A DNA stretch of 7,748 nt, from contig BNXR01000089.1 in assembly GCA_025999735.1 (NCBI GenBank), positions 1-7,748 of the forward strand, in the 5' to 3' direction. Below are positions 1 to 5,948 of the stretch, in pieces; positions within the stretch are counted from its first letter, which is position 1; every line of letters begins with the position of its first letter. The translations under genes were made by a program, and so were the position numbers. The notes beneath the pieces are model-generated. The model saw only the letters and a list, made by a program, of their open reading frames with translations, was not told where the DNA came from and did not search any database. The DNA comes from Bacteroidia bacterium (GTDB taxonomy: Bacteria > Bacteroidota > Bacteroidia > Bacteroidales > Marinifilaceae).

Positions 1-1393
1 CCCGTATGATAACCCTATTGATTGTCGCTTGGGGACCTTCAATAATACGGATGTCCACATTGATAGAATCCCGTCCCACCGCCATTTCCGTCGGAATTGC
101 TCTAAAAAACAAATAACCGTTATTTACATAAAGCTTATTCACCGCATCATTTTCATCATTTTGCAAACGGTCGTCAAAATATTTCTTGTTGTAAACGTCC
201 CCCTTCTTAATATTTAGCACCCTGCTCAAAAATTCCGTATCATAGATTGTGTTTCCCACCCAGGTGATATTATTAAAATAATATTTATGCCCTTCATCCA
301 CATTTATATATACTTTTAAACGCTTTGGGGAAACCTGTACAACACTGTCAGACAATATCATAGCATCCCGATACCCTTTTTCATTGTATTTGTCCAACAA
401 CTTATTTTTGTCATCTTCATAATTTGATTCAAGGTATTTTGTAGAACGGAAAATATTGATGAGTGACTTCTCTTTGGTCTTTTTCATGCTCCGCTTCAAA
501 ACGGATGGTTTCACCCCCTTGGTACCGTTAATCACAATTTCTTTGATTCTCATTTTACTCTTTCGCTCGGCAATCACATCAATGATGACGTAATTAGCTT
601 TTTCGTGGTCATCACGTTTTAAAATGCGGATGCTCGTATTGTAAAATCCCTTTTCTTTCAAAAACTTCTCTACAATATTTTTCATATTATTGAGCATATT
701 ATCAGTCACTTGTGAGCCAGGAATAGGATTAATGCGGTCTTTCAGTTTTGATATTTCCGATTTCTTAAAACCGGTATATTTTATCTCTGAAAGTTTCTGC
801 CGCTCTTTCATGCTTATCGACAAATATGCCTCATTGCCCACAATTTTGTCCACAGAAATGCTAATATCAGCAAAAAGTCCGTTTTTGTAAAGTTGTTTGA
901 TTGCCCGTGTTATCTCTTCTCCCGGAATTTTCAGTTCCATTCCTTTATATAAACGCGACAAACTGATAATGGTCTCAGGGTCATAATGATCCGCCAAACC
1001 GACAATCTCAATATTAGCAATCTTATAGGTTTTTGGAGATGAATAAAATATTTCTGGCTCCGATATAACATTCGCAGCCTGCGGCACAACAAAGTTTTTG
1101 GGAGCTGAATTAGATACTCCCGACTCTGATACACCATTCTCTACCTGTGCTACAACAGTCGTCGAGAAGTGCATCCCGGCAATAAGTACCAAAACAAAAA
1201 ATAAAATATACCTCGTTTTTAGTTGCCTATCCGTAGGCTGAAGCCTACGGTTAATAAGGTGTCGTCCCTGCGGGACTACCCCTGCAAGCCCTGTAAGGGC
1301 GCAATCATTAGCGTAGGGCAACGCCCTGCGTGAGCAAATTGAAAAATATAGCACCTGAAAAAAATAATTTATAATTAAATCCCCTCTTATCAT
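1..1393 (-). CDS. bamA: BamA outer-membrane assembly factor, N-terminal part (signal peptide, POTRA 1-4 and start of 5)
   Basis: BamA is the central Omp85-family subunit of the BAM complex: periplasmic POTRA domains receive unfolded barrels and a C-terminal barrel inserts them into the outer membrane. The minus frame from ATG 1393 has no stop to the left edge, giving about 464 codons; the barrel lies outside the window. Visible in order: an unusual N-terminal extension (residues 1-57) encoded through a REP-like element; a signal peptide (K59-T-R then hydrophobic core about 62-72, likely cleavage near A82/Q83); a Ser/Pro-rich linker (83-122); then repeated POTRA units from about 123, with the opening YKIANIEIVG, the motif NGLFADI at the first unit's second helix/strand, and later EGHKYYFNNITWVGN and EGPQATINRVI at unit boundaries. 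The ATG lies 6 nt after the uppS stop, suggesting translational coupling. No other ATG precedes the signal peptide, so this start is the simplest, but a non-ATG start close to the signal peptide is possible. Family assignment is firm; the start is uncertain. Confidence 0.92.
   Translation of the reverse strand, partial: MIRGDLIINYFFQVLYFSICSRRALPYANDCALTGLAGVVPQGRHLINRRLQPTDRQLKTRYILFFVLVLIAGMHFSTTVVAQVENGVSESGVSNSAPKNFVVPQAANVISEPEIFYSSPKTYKIANIEIVGLADHYDPETIISLSRLYKGMELKIPGEEITRAIKQLYKNGLFADISISVDKIVGNEAYLSISMKERQKLSEIKYTGFKKSEISKLKDRINPIPGSQVTDNMLNNMKNIVEKFLKEKGFYNTSIRILKRDDHEKANYVIIDVIAERKSKMRIKEIVINGTKGVKPSVLKRSMKKTKEKSLINIFRSTKYLESNYEDDKNKLLDKYNEKGYRDAMILSDSVVQVSPKRLKVYINVDEGHKYYFNNITWVGNTIYDTEFLSRVLNIKKGDVYNKKYFDDRLQNDENDAVNKLYVNNGYLFFRAIPTEMAVGRDSINVDIRIIEGPQATINRVIIR
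1028..1152. repeat. Degenerate tandem duplication (unit about 66 bp) in the BamA linker
   Basis: Two neighbouring blocks, beginning near 1029 (gtttttggagatgaat) and near 1094 (gtttttgggagctgaat), align over about 55 bases with one single-base gap and several substitutions. At the protein level QVENGVSESGVSNSAPKN (residues 83-100) aligns with QAANVISEPEIFYSSPKT (105-122), sharing Q, N, S, E, S, P and K at equal spacing. The block forms the Ser/Pro-rich linker between signal peptide and POTRA1. Alignment was by eye. Confidence 0.5.
1222..1335. repeat. REP-like element of four consecutive hairpins, in frame inside the bamA 5' coding region
   Basis: Four palindromes follow one another. Hairpin 1 (1231-1250) is a perfect 8-bp stem ccgtaggc/gcctacgg with a tgaa loop, extendable to 9 bp. 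Hairpin 2 (1261-1279) has core gtccc/gggac around tgc, plus two outer pairs after one mismatch. Hairpin 3 (1288-1300) is gccct/agggc around gta. Hairpin 4 (1311-1331) has arms gcgtagggc/gccctgcgt around aac, with two G-T pairs. GC content is clearly above the AT-rich flanks, which suggests an inserted unit. Dense strings of short GC-rich hairpins between genes are typical of REP/BIME-type bacterial repeats. The boundaries are approximate, and whether other copies exist cannot be seen here. On the minus strand it stays open in the bamA frame, giving peptide segments such as CALTGLAGVVPQG and NRRLQPTDRQLKT. Confidence 0.75.
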
Positions 1394-1399
1394 TAACTT

Positions 1400-2179
1400 T
1401 TATTTATTTTTTAGTTCCCCAAATCTTCTTTCTCGCCCCTTAAAATTTCGAACTGCCAAAAGTAAGTCTTCTTTTTCAAAATCCGGCCAAAATTTATCAA
1501 TAAAATACAATTCCGTATAAGCACTTTGCCACAAAAGGAAATTACTTAAACGACATTCGCCACCGGTTCGAATCAGCAAATCCGGATCAGGTATCCCGTC
1601 TGTCGTCAGATAATGCGAGAAACTCCCCTCATCAATACACTCTACTCCTTCTATTTCTTTAGCTCCTCCTAACTCCTCGGAACGCGATAACTCACCGTCC
1701 TTACCTTTATCAAGTAGCTCCGAGGCGATGCGTTTCGCCGCATTCACAATCTCCCAACGAGCACCGTAACTAAGTGCCAGCACCAATTTCACGCCTGTAT
1801 TTACCGATGTCTTATCTATCAATTTTTGCAAGGTCTCTCTCACCTTCTCCGGCAACGAGGCAAAGTCGCCAATCATCAGTACACGTACGTTTTGTTCGAG
1901 CAACTCCGCTTCTTCCCTCACAATGGCATCCACCATCAACGACATCAGCAAATCAACTTCTTCTTTCGGACGCTTCCAATTTTCACTGGAAAAAGTGTAT
2001 AATGTCAAATAATCAATGCCTATCTCACCGCAAGCCCTCACAATCTTTTTGACCGTTTCCACTCCCTTCTTGTGACCGTGATAACGCTCCAAGCCCCGCT
2101 CTTTCGCCCATCGCCCGTTACCATCCATGATAATCGCCACGTGACGCGGTAATTCTTGCTTATTTCTTATTTCCACCAT
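1400..2179 (-). CDS. uppS: Isoprenyl transferase (undecaprenyl diphosphate synthase)
   Basis: This cytoplasmic, membrane-associated cis-prenyltransferase adds isopentenyl diphosphate units to farnesyl diphosphate, making the C55 carrier lipid for peptidoglycan and surface polysaccharides. All family signatures are present: MDGNGRWA at 18-25 with the catalytic, Mg-binding Asp19; HGHKKG at 34-39; SSENW at 64-68; and the C-terminal block IPDPDLLIRTGGE at 196-208, followed by CRLSNFLLWQ and YTELYF, which holds the pyrophosphate-binding Arg and metal-contacting Glu. At 259 residues it is slightly longer than the usual 240-250. The extra length sits at about 158-182, an acidic/Gly-rich segment (GELSRSEELGGAKEIEGVE) where relatives are usually shorter. 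The start overlaps the 3' end of the DUF6089 gene by 13 nt, and the bamA ATG follows 6 nt after the stop. This fits a coupled envelope-biogenesis operon. Confidence 0.96.
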   Translation of the reverse strand: MVEIRNKQELPRHVAIIMDGNGRWAKERGLERYHGHKKGVETVKKIVRACGEIGIDYLTLYTFSSENWKRPKEEVDLLMSLMVDAIVREEAELLEQNVRVLMIGDFASLPEKVRETLQKLIDKTSVNTGVKLVLALSYGARWEIVNAAKRIASELLDKGKDGELSRSEELGGAKEIEGVECIDEGSFSHYLTTDGIPDPDLLIRTGGECRLSNFLLWQSAYTELYFIDKFWPDFEKEDLLLAVRNFKGRERRFGELKNK

Positions 2180-2898
2180 TCACCAAAACATTTAACCTCG
2201 AAGGGAAAACGATACACTATCGTTATACCACCTGTGAAAAACCAGTCTTTATTAAACATAAAATTCGTTTCTCCTGTATGCCACATATCTTCAAGCCCAT
2301 CTAACCTATCCGTGAACAATTTCCTTCCTCCCCACTCTGCACTGATGGAAAATTGTCTCCACACATTCATCTTCATTCCTATGCCTACGGGAATGGATAT
2401 TGTCACCTCATTATCCGGTATCAATGCACCCACACCCGCGTATAAATAAGGCGACCAAAGCGATGAATGTTCCACTTTTGGCACCATGAAAGAGAGAAAA
2501 TTAAACTCCAACAAAGCGGAAAATTCCAACACCGACCTTTGAAATGAGGTCGGAATACTCACTCCATCCCCTCTATTCCCCCTATCGCCAACTTCACCCA
2601 CTCCACCTACTCCACCTACTTCGCCCATTTTTTCCACTTTTATGTTAGATAGTATTCCATTTACACGCAACGCATAACGGTCATTCAAATTGACCCTATA
2701 CAATCCGCCGTAGTAATTTTGCATATACTTAAAATGCCCCGTCGGATTGTATTCACCTAAGTAATAGCTCATTCCGGCCGTAAGACCGACTTCAGCACCA
2801 GGCTGAGAATGAGCGTCCAAAGATAGTAACAATAAAAATAGAATGATTATCCGCAGGCCACAAAAACGAATAATTATTCTTAAATAATTGTAACACAT
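2167..2898 (-). CDS. DUF6089-type outer-membrane beta-barrel protein
   Basis: This protein of 243 residues opens with a long hydrophobic signal segment (about 16-28, RIIILFLLLLSL) ending DAHSQ, a typical Bacteroidota signal peptidase site near residue 32. The mature part starts with GAEVGLTAGMSYYLGEYN, and it alternates short aromatic/Gly strands (LYAGVGALIP, FTGGITIVYRF) as expected for a small outer-membrane barrel. The GxSYYLGEYNP motif and its place between nadK and uppS match the DUF6089 family, of unknown function, that sits in this conserved cluster in Bacteroidales; that match is from memory. Residues 91-112 form a low-complexity Gly/Val/Glu stretch (GEVGGVGGVGEVGDRGNRG) coded by a 9-nt repeat, probably in a surface or periplasmic loop. 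The start lies 8 nt after nadK, with a purine-rich aagaaaaaag just before the ATG. Role is unknown; envelope biogenesis is inferred from context. Confidence 0.82.
   Translation of the reverse strand: MCYNYLRIIIRFCGLRIIILFLLLLSLDAHSQPGAEVGLTAGMSYYLGEYNPTGHFKYMQNYYGGLYRVNLNDRYALRVNGILSNIKVEKMGEVGGVGGVGEVGDRGNRGDGVSIPTSFQRSVLEFSALLEFNFLSFMVPKVEHSSLWSPYLYAGVGALIPDNEVTISIPVGIGMKMNVWRQFSISAEWGGRKLFTDRLDGLEDMWHTGETNFMFNKDWFFTGGITIVYRFPFEVKCFGEWWK
2577..2630. repeat. 9-nt tandem repeat inside the DUF6089 gene
   Basis: Three near-perfect units of cacctactc follow one another at 2595-2621 (cacccactc, cacctactc, cacctactt), flanked by decayed copies (cgccca on the right, ttcccccta-type sequence on the left). 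The unit is a multiple of three, so changes in copy number would add or remove three residues (Gly-Gly-Val or Gly-Glu-Val type) without a frameshift. Confidence 0.7.
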
Positions 2899-2906
2899 CT
2901 TTTTTC

Positions 2907-3923
2907 TTAGCGTTTATTCCGTATATCTTCTCCCCAACCCAACTTTTCCCGTAGTGTTGTATAGAAATCCGTATGCGGAAGTTTCACCGTCTTGACCACT
3001 CCTCCTGCTACGCCCGCTACTATTTCTAATTCACAATCATCCGACAACGTCATTGTCAGTGAATCCAAGGTCAAGCGATAATCCCCCGAGCGACTGTCCA
3101 CTTTCAACCTTACTGCGACATCGTTCCCCAACACCAAAGAACGTACACTCAGGTTATGAGCACACAAAGGCGTCAAAAGGATGTTCTTGCAACCAGGCGC
3201 AATAATCGGTCCGCCGCCACTCAGCGAGTACGCCGTTGAACCCGTCGGTGTCGCCACTATCAAGCCGTCCGACCAATACGTCGTCAAATAAGTATCATCT
3301 ATATAAGTGTGTACTTTCAACAAGGAAGAAACCTCCGTTTTCTGTACACTCACCTCATTAAGAACATAATACACTCCAACATCTGTACTTGTACCTGCAC
3401 CTGTACCTGTACCTGTACCTGCACTTTTATCTACTCCTGTATCTACACTTGTATTGGCACTTTTATTTGCACCTATATCTGTACTTTTTCTGTCCTCCTT
3501 TCGAGTAACACGAACTTTCAACAACTCACGTTCTTCGGTAGCATATTCCCCGGCTGCAATTTGAGCCAAGGACGCCTCGATAGCAGTAACTGAAAGATTG
3601 GCGAGAAAGCCCAATCTGCCGGTGTTCAAACCCAAAACCGGAGCATCGCTAATCTGTGCATAACGAACTGAATGTAAGAACGTTCCGTCACCTCCAACGC
3701 TTAATAGCAAATTGATATGTTTGTCTGCGATGTCATCCTGATTAAAAAAGTCGTCAAAACGTCCTTCAAAGACTCCCTTTCGCTCTGCTTTTGAGGAAAG
3801 AAACCGCGCAAACGCTTCTTCGCACAGCAACTCCACCCCTCGCTCTTTCAACCCACATAGCATCTTTTCTAAATACAAGAAAAAATCCTGTTCAATTTCC
3901 TTTCCAAAAATTCCAATGCGCAT
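2907..3923 (-). CDS. nadK: NAD kinase with a repeat-coded internal insertion
   Basis: This enzyme phosphorylates NAD to NADP in the cytoplasm and sets the NADPH supply. Diagnostic motifs are the GGDGT loop at 77-81, LGLNTGRLGFLAN at 97-109, LNE at 188-190 (the NE motif contacting NAD), and ATPTGSTAYSLSGGGPI at 224-240, then LTPLCAHNLSVRSLVL. At 338 residues it is about 40-50 longer than typical bacterial NadK (about 290). The excess is a low-complexity segment at about 144-183, rich in Gly, Thr, Ser, Asp and Lys (KSAGTGTGTGAGTSTDVG), coded by DNA repeats and lying just before the LNE strand. The flanking core is intact and in frame, so the enzyme is probably functional. One deviation: the position where NAD kinases usually carry DG(Q/R) reads LDSLT (286-290). 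The first gene of a four-gene operon, it is preceded by an 81-bp gap with a promoter-like element. Confidence 0.95.
   Translation of the reverse strand: MRIGIFGKEIEQDFFLYLEKMLCGLKERGVELLCEEAFARFLSSKAERKGVFEGRFDDFFNQDDIADKHINLLLSVGGDGTFLHSVRYAQISDAPVLGLNTGRLGFLANLSVTAIEASLAQIAAGEYATEERELLKVRVTRKEDRKSTDIGANKSANTSVDTGVDKSAGTGTGTGAGTSTDVGVYYVLNEVSVQKTEVSSLLKVHTYIDDTYLTTYWSDGLIVATPTGSTAYSLSGGGPIIAPGCKNILLTPLCAHNLSVRSLVLGNDVAVRLKVDSRSGDYRLTLDSLTMTLSDDCELEIVAGVAGGVVKTVKLPHTDFYTTLREKLGWGEDIRNKR
3375..3494. repeat. Hexamer and 36-nt repeat tract inside nadK
   Basis: A near-perfect hexamer run with unit tgtacc/tgcacc occupies about 3387-3424 (ctgtacctgtacctgtacc at its core). Next to it are two copies of a 36-nt unit starting gcacttttat, at about 3421 and 3457, which differ at a limited number of positions. 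The 36-nt unit gives 12-residue repeats (KSANTSVDTGVD and KSTDIGANKSAN), and the hexamer gives Gly-Thr dipeptides. Both unit lengths are multiples of three, so the nadK frame survives expansion and contraction. Confidence 0.8.
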
Positions 3924-3972
3924 ACTGATATGTATATTTAACTAAGCCCAATAGATATTAGGCAACCGCTGG

Positions 3973-3980
3973 CAAAGGTA
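3973..3980 (-). promoter_or_regulatory. Candidate -7 element (TAnnTTTG) for the nadK operon
   Basis: On the minus strand this reads TACCTTTG, a full match to the Bacteroidota sigma-ABfr -7 consensus TAnnTTTG. It lies 50 bp upstream of the nadK ATG, in the only gap before the four-gene operon. A clear TTTG at the -33 position is missing; an A/T-rich stretch with gttttatc lies upstream instead, so the promoter is only partly matched. Confidence 0.5.
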
Positions 3981-4004
3981 GTACTTTTTTTTGATAAAAC
4001 GTGC

Positions 4005-4865
4005 TTAAATTCCCTCGCACAGACAAGTAGCGTTAAACTCATATCCTCCTTTGGAATTGCTTTTCAGTTTACCGATAGCGGGGAAGGCGATGTGCATACC
4101 TCCAATTCTGATATTTTTATTCTTGGTCACGTACTCTAAGATTTGCTTGCGGGATTTTATGGCCATCTGTGGGTTGGAATCGTAGGAAACCGCAATTTCA
4201 GGGTGAGGCATTTGCACGGCCATGGCATGGGTCAAATCGCCCCAAATCAATAGCTTATCGTCGCCGGATTCCAGCAAATAGACTACGTGTCCCGGTGTAT
4301 GTCCGTACGCAGCAATGCCTTGTACTCCTTCGAAAATGTTTACTGTGCTGCCTATTTCGACAGGTTTAAAGACTTTCATTTTATCTTTATAAGGGGCTAT
4401 GGCCTTTTGTGCTTGCTCATTCTTTCCCTTATTCAAAAACTCCAACTCCGCCTTTGAAATATACAATTCCGCCTTGGGAAAAGCTACTTTCCCATCACGC
4501 AACAAGCCCCCAATATGGTCACCATGCGTGTGAGTGAGCAGAATGACATCAATCTCTTCGGGCTTTACTTTCAAAGAGGCCAAGTTCTGGAATAGTTTTT
4601 TTCCGTATCCTGCATCGAGCAAGATATTCTTCTTTCCGGTGCGAATGAGGAAGGTATTTGTCGCCATCGGAAACGCCCCGTTTGTCGTGTATTGTTGCAA
4701 AATGTCGGGCGTAGCATCGAGCAAAATTCTGCTGTTCCCTTCTGACTGCCCTTCCGATAAAGTACTGACAGTAAAATCTCCTAACGCGAAAGTGATTACA
4801 TCGTCTTGTGCCTGTAAACATCCAGCCGTGCAAGCGATGAGAATAAATAGATAAATTTTTTTCAT
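4005..4865 (-). CDS. Secreted metallo-beta-lactamase-fold hydrolase
   Basis: This zinc-dependent MBL-fold hydrolase has the metal ligands in standard order: HTHGDH at 112-117 (first His triad plus Asp/His for the second metal), the third-motif His in GHTPGH at 188-193, bridging Asp210 in GDLTH, and a final His at 258 in GGMHIAFP. The spacing and the NTFLIRTGKKNILLDAG segment (70-86) resemble lactonase- or MBL-type members rather than class B beta-lactamases, but the substrate cannot be told. The N-terminus MKKIYLFILIACTAGCLQAQ is a signal peptide, probably cut after LQAQ, so the enzyme is likely periplasmic. Cys16 has a poor lipobox (TAGC), so a lipoprotein is less likely. At 286 residues the protein appears complete. 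It stands alone between tRNA-Ser and the nadK operon, with gaps of 111 bp and 81 bp, so it is probably its own transcription unit. Confidence 0.9.
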   Translation of the reverse strand: MKKIYLFILIACTAGCLQAQDDVITFALGDFTVSTLSEGQSEGNSRILLDATPDILQQYTTNGAFPMATNTFLIRTGKKNILLDAGYGKKLFQNLASLKVKPEEIDVILLTHTHGDHIGGLLRDGKVAFPKAELYISKAELEFLNKGKNEQAQKAIAPYKDKMKVFKPVEIGSTVNIFEGVQGIAAYGHTPGHVVYLLESGDDKLLIWGDLTHAMAVQMPHPEIAVSYDSNPQMAIKSRKQILEYVTKNKNIRIGGMHIAFPAIGKLKSNSKGGYEFNATCLCEGI

Positions 4866-4975
4866 GACTACAATAATTTAAGTTTAACGTATGATGCGGG
4901 TGCAAATTGGGAGGTGGATAATCTTTTTCAGAAATGGATGTAAAATTCGCAACTCACTAATAAACAGTCTTATTC

Positions 4976-5061
<86 letters not shown>

Positions 5062-5062
5062 T

Positions 5063-5213
5063 TTTGGCGAATCATACCCCCATATTCTTTTGGATAACCA
5101 CACCCCATTTGGCGAACACGCCTCTATATCTATTGGGGCGAATCACGCCTCTATATCCTTTGGGTGAATTACACCCCCCATATCAATCACACCCCTATTG
5201 ATGAATTACACCC
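5063..5213. repeat. Degenerate array of mini-hairpin repeats (period about 26 or 19 bp)
   Basis: The whole spacer between rpmA and tRNA-Ser is built from variants of ggcgaatcacgcctctatatct. Cores start near 5066, 5092, 5111, 5137, 5163, 5182 and 5200, with steps close to 26 or 19 bp. The best copies are small inverted repeats: ggcg/cgcc around aaca (5111-5122), ggggcg/cgcctc around aatca (5135-5151, with one G-T pair), and gggtg/caccc around aatta (5162-5176). Changing both arms together between copies (GGCG/CGCC versus GGTG/CACC) suggests the pairing is or was kept. The last copy abuts the rpmA stop codon. No open frame or promoter is evident here. It may serve as the rpmA transcript 3' end or a processing region, but no classical U-tract terminator is visible. 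Confidence 0.65.
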
Positions 5214-5462
5214 CTACCTAACAGAAACAAAGGACCTGTCTTTTCTCTTTTTGGTAAAAACGACTTCCCCATCTGTGAGGGCGTACAAGGTGTGGTCTCT
5301 ACCGATGCCTACGTTCAGACCCGGATTGTGGACTGTGCCCCGTTGACGTATGATGATATTTCCGGCTTTGACTGTTTGTCCACCAAAAATCTTCACTCCT
5401 AAGCGCTGACTCGCTGATTCACGACCGTTTTTCGAACTGCCGACTCCTTTTTTGTGTGCCAT
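5214..5462 (-). CDS. rpmA: 50S ribosomal protein L27
   Basis: The product is 82 residues, near the usual 85. It starts with the conserved [28 protein letters not shown] N-terminus that reaches towards the peptidyl-transferase centre, and continues with the family core ([11 protein letters not shown] at 33-43, then [17 protein letters not shown]). It is a component of the large ribosomal subunit near the tRNA CCA ends. No N-terminal cleavage extension of the Firmicutes kind is seen, so Met-Ala is the true start. It follows rplU after 47 bp on the same strand, the standard L21-L27 operon. Confidence 0.97.
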   Translation of the reverse strand: MAHKKGVGSSKNGRESASQRLGVKIFGGQTVKAGNIIIRQRGTVHNPGLNVGIGRDHTLYALTDGEVVFTKKRKDRSFVSVR

Positions 5463-5509
5463 ATTCTTTTAAAATTTTTGAAGTTTCACAATACTCCCTT
5501 ACCCCCCTT

Positions 5510-5821
5510 TCAAGATTGAATTGCTTCAATGAGGACTTGTGTTAAATACTGACGATGCCCTCTTTTTTTCTTGTAACCGTTTCTCCTTCTCTTGTGAAAA
5601 ACAATCACTTTGTCTCCTTTGAGGTGCTTTACTACTTTGGCAACAACCTTGACCCCTTCAATCTGCGGCGTACCGACTTGTACTTCCCCATTGTTGTCCA
5701 TTAGGAGGACTTTTTCAAACTCAACTTGACTGCCTTCTTCTGCGTCAAGTCTGTGTACATACACTTTCCGGTCCTTTTCAACTTTAAACTGCTGACCGGC
5801 AATTTCTACAATTGCATACAT
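5510..5821 (-). CDS. rplU: 50S ribosomal protein L21
   Basis: This 103-residue protein matches the L21 family over its full length. It has the N-terminus [17 protein letters not shown], the middle segment [15 protein letters not shown], and the basic [21 protein letters not shown] region (74-94) that binds 23S rRNA, ending in [11 protein letters not shown]21 binds domain I of 23S rRNA early in 50S assembly. It is first in the rplU-rpmA operon. The upstream gap of 127 bp contains a TAnnTTTG element and a short leader. Confidence 0.97.
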   Translation of the reverse strand: MYAIVEIAGQQFKVEKDRKVYVHRLDAEEGSQVEFEKVLLMDNNGEVQVGTPQIEGVKVVAKVVKHLKGDKVIVFHKRRRNGYKKKRGHRQYLTQVLIEAIQS

Positions 5822-5897
5822 TATTATAATGTGTTAAGTTACTACCACGAGGTGGGCTCTCACCGCTTTTTTATACCCCTAAGGAAAATTCGCGGCG

Positions 5898-5905
5898 CAA
5901 AAGTA
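5898..5905 (-). promoter_or_regulatory. Candidate -7 element (TAnnTTTG) for rplU-rpmA
   Basis: On the minus strand this reads TACTTTTG, a match to the Bacteroidota -7 consensus, 77 bp upstream of the rplU ATG. A TTTG at 5920-5923 could be the -33 box, but the 14-bp spacer is shorter than the usual 19-21 bp, so that pairing is doubtful. The implied leader contains a short ggtg/cacc inverted repeat (about 5851-5864), a weak candidate for leader structure. Confidence 0.45.
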
Positions 5906-5948
5906 GATAATAAAAATGACAAATAAAAGGAATTAGAAAAGAAAATGT

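Noticed and set aside
931..1137. Minus-strand 68-codon frame
   Set aside because: It is a shadow in another frame of bamA, which is open and gives clear POTRA sequence over the same bases.
3375..3494. Possible CRISPR-like or VNTR non-coding array
   Set aside because: Units are short and variable with no spacers, and the tract is an open, in-frame part of nadK.
3309..3593. Plus-strand Cys/Thr-repeat frame (CTCTCTCTC peptide)
   Set aside because: It is the complement of the nadK hexamer repeat; the minus frame carries all NAD kinase motifs.
4549..4905. Minus-strand 118-codon frame overlapping the hydrolase start
   Set aside because: It is out of frame with the MBL hydrolase, which has a signal peptide and the full metal-binding motif set; the 118-codon product shows no recognisable domain.
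5063..5213. CRISPR array between rpmA and tRNA-Ser
   Set aside because: The repeated cores are only about 13-20 bp, degenerate, and the intervening sequence is itself repeated, not unique spacers. No cas genes are nearby.
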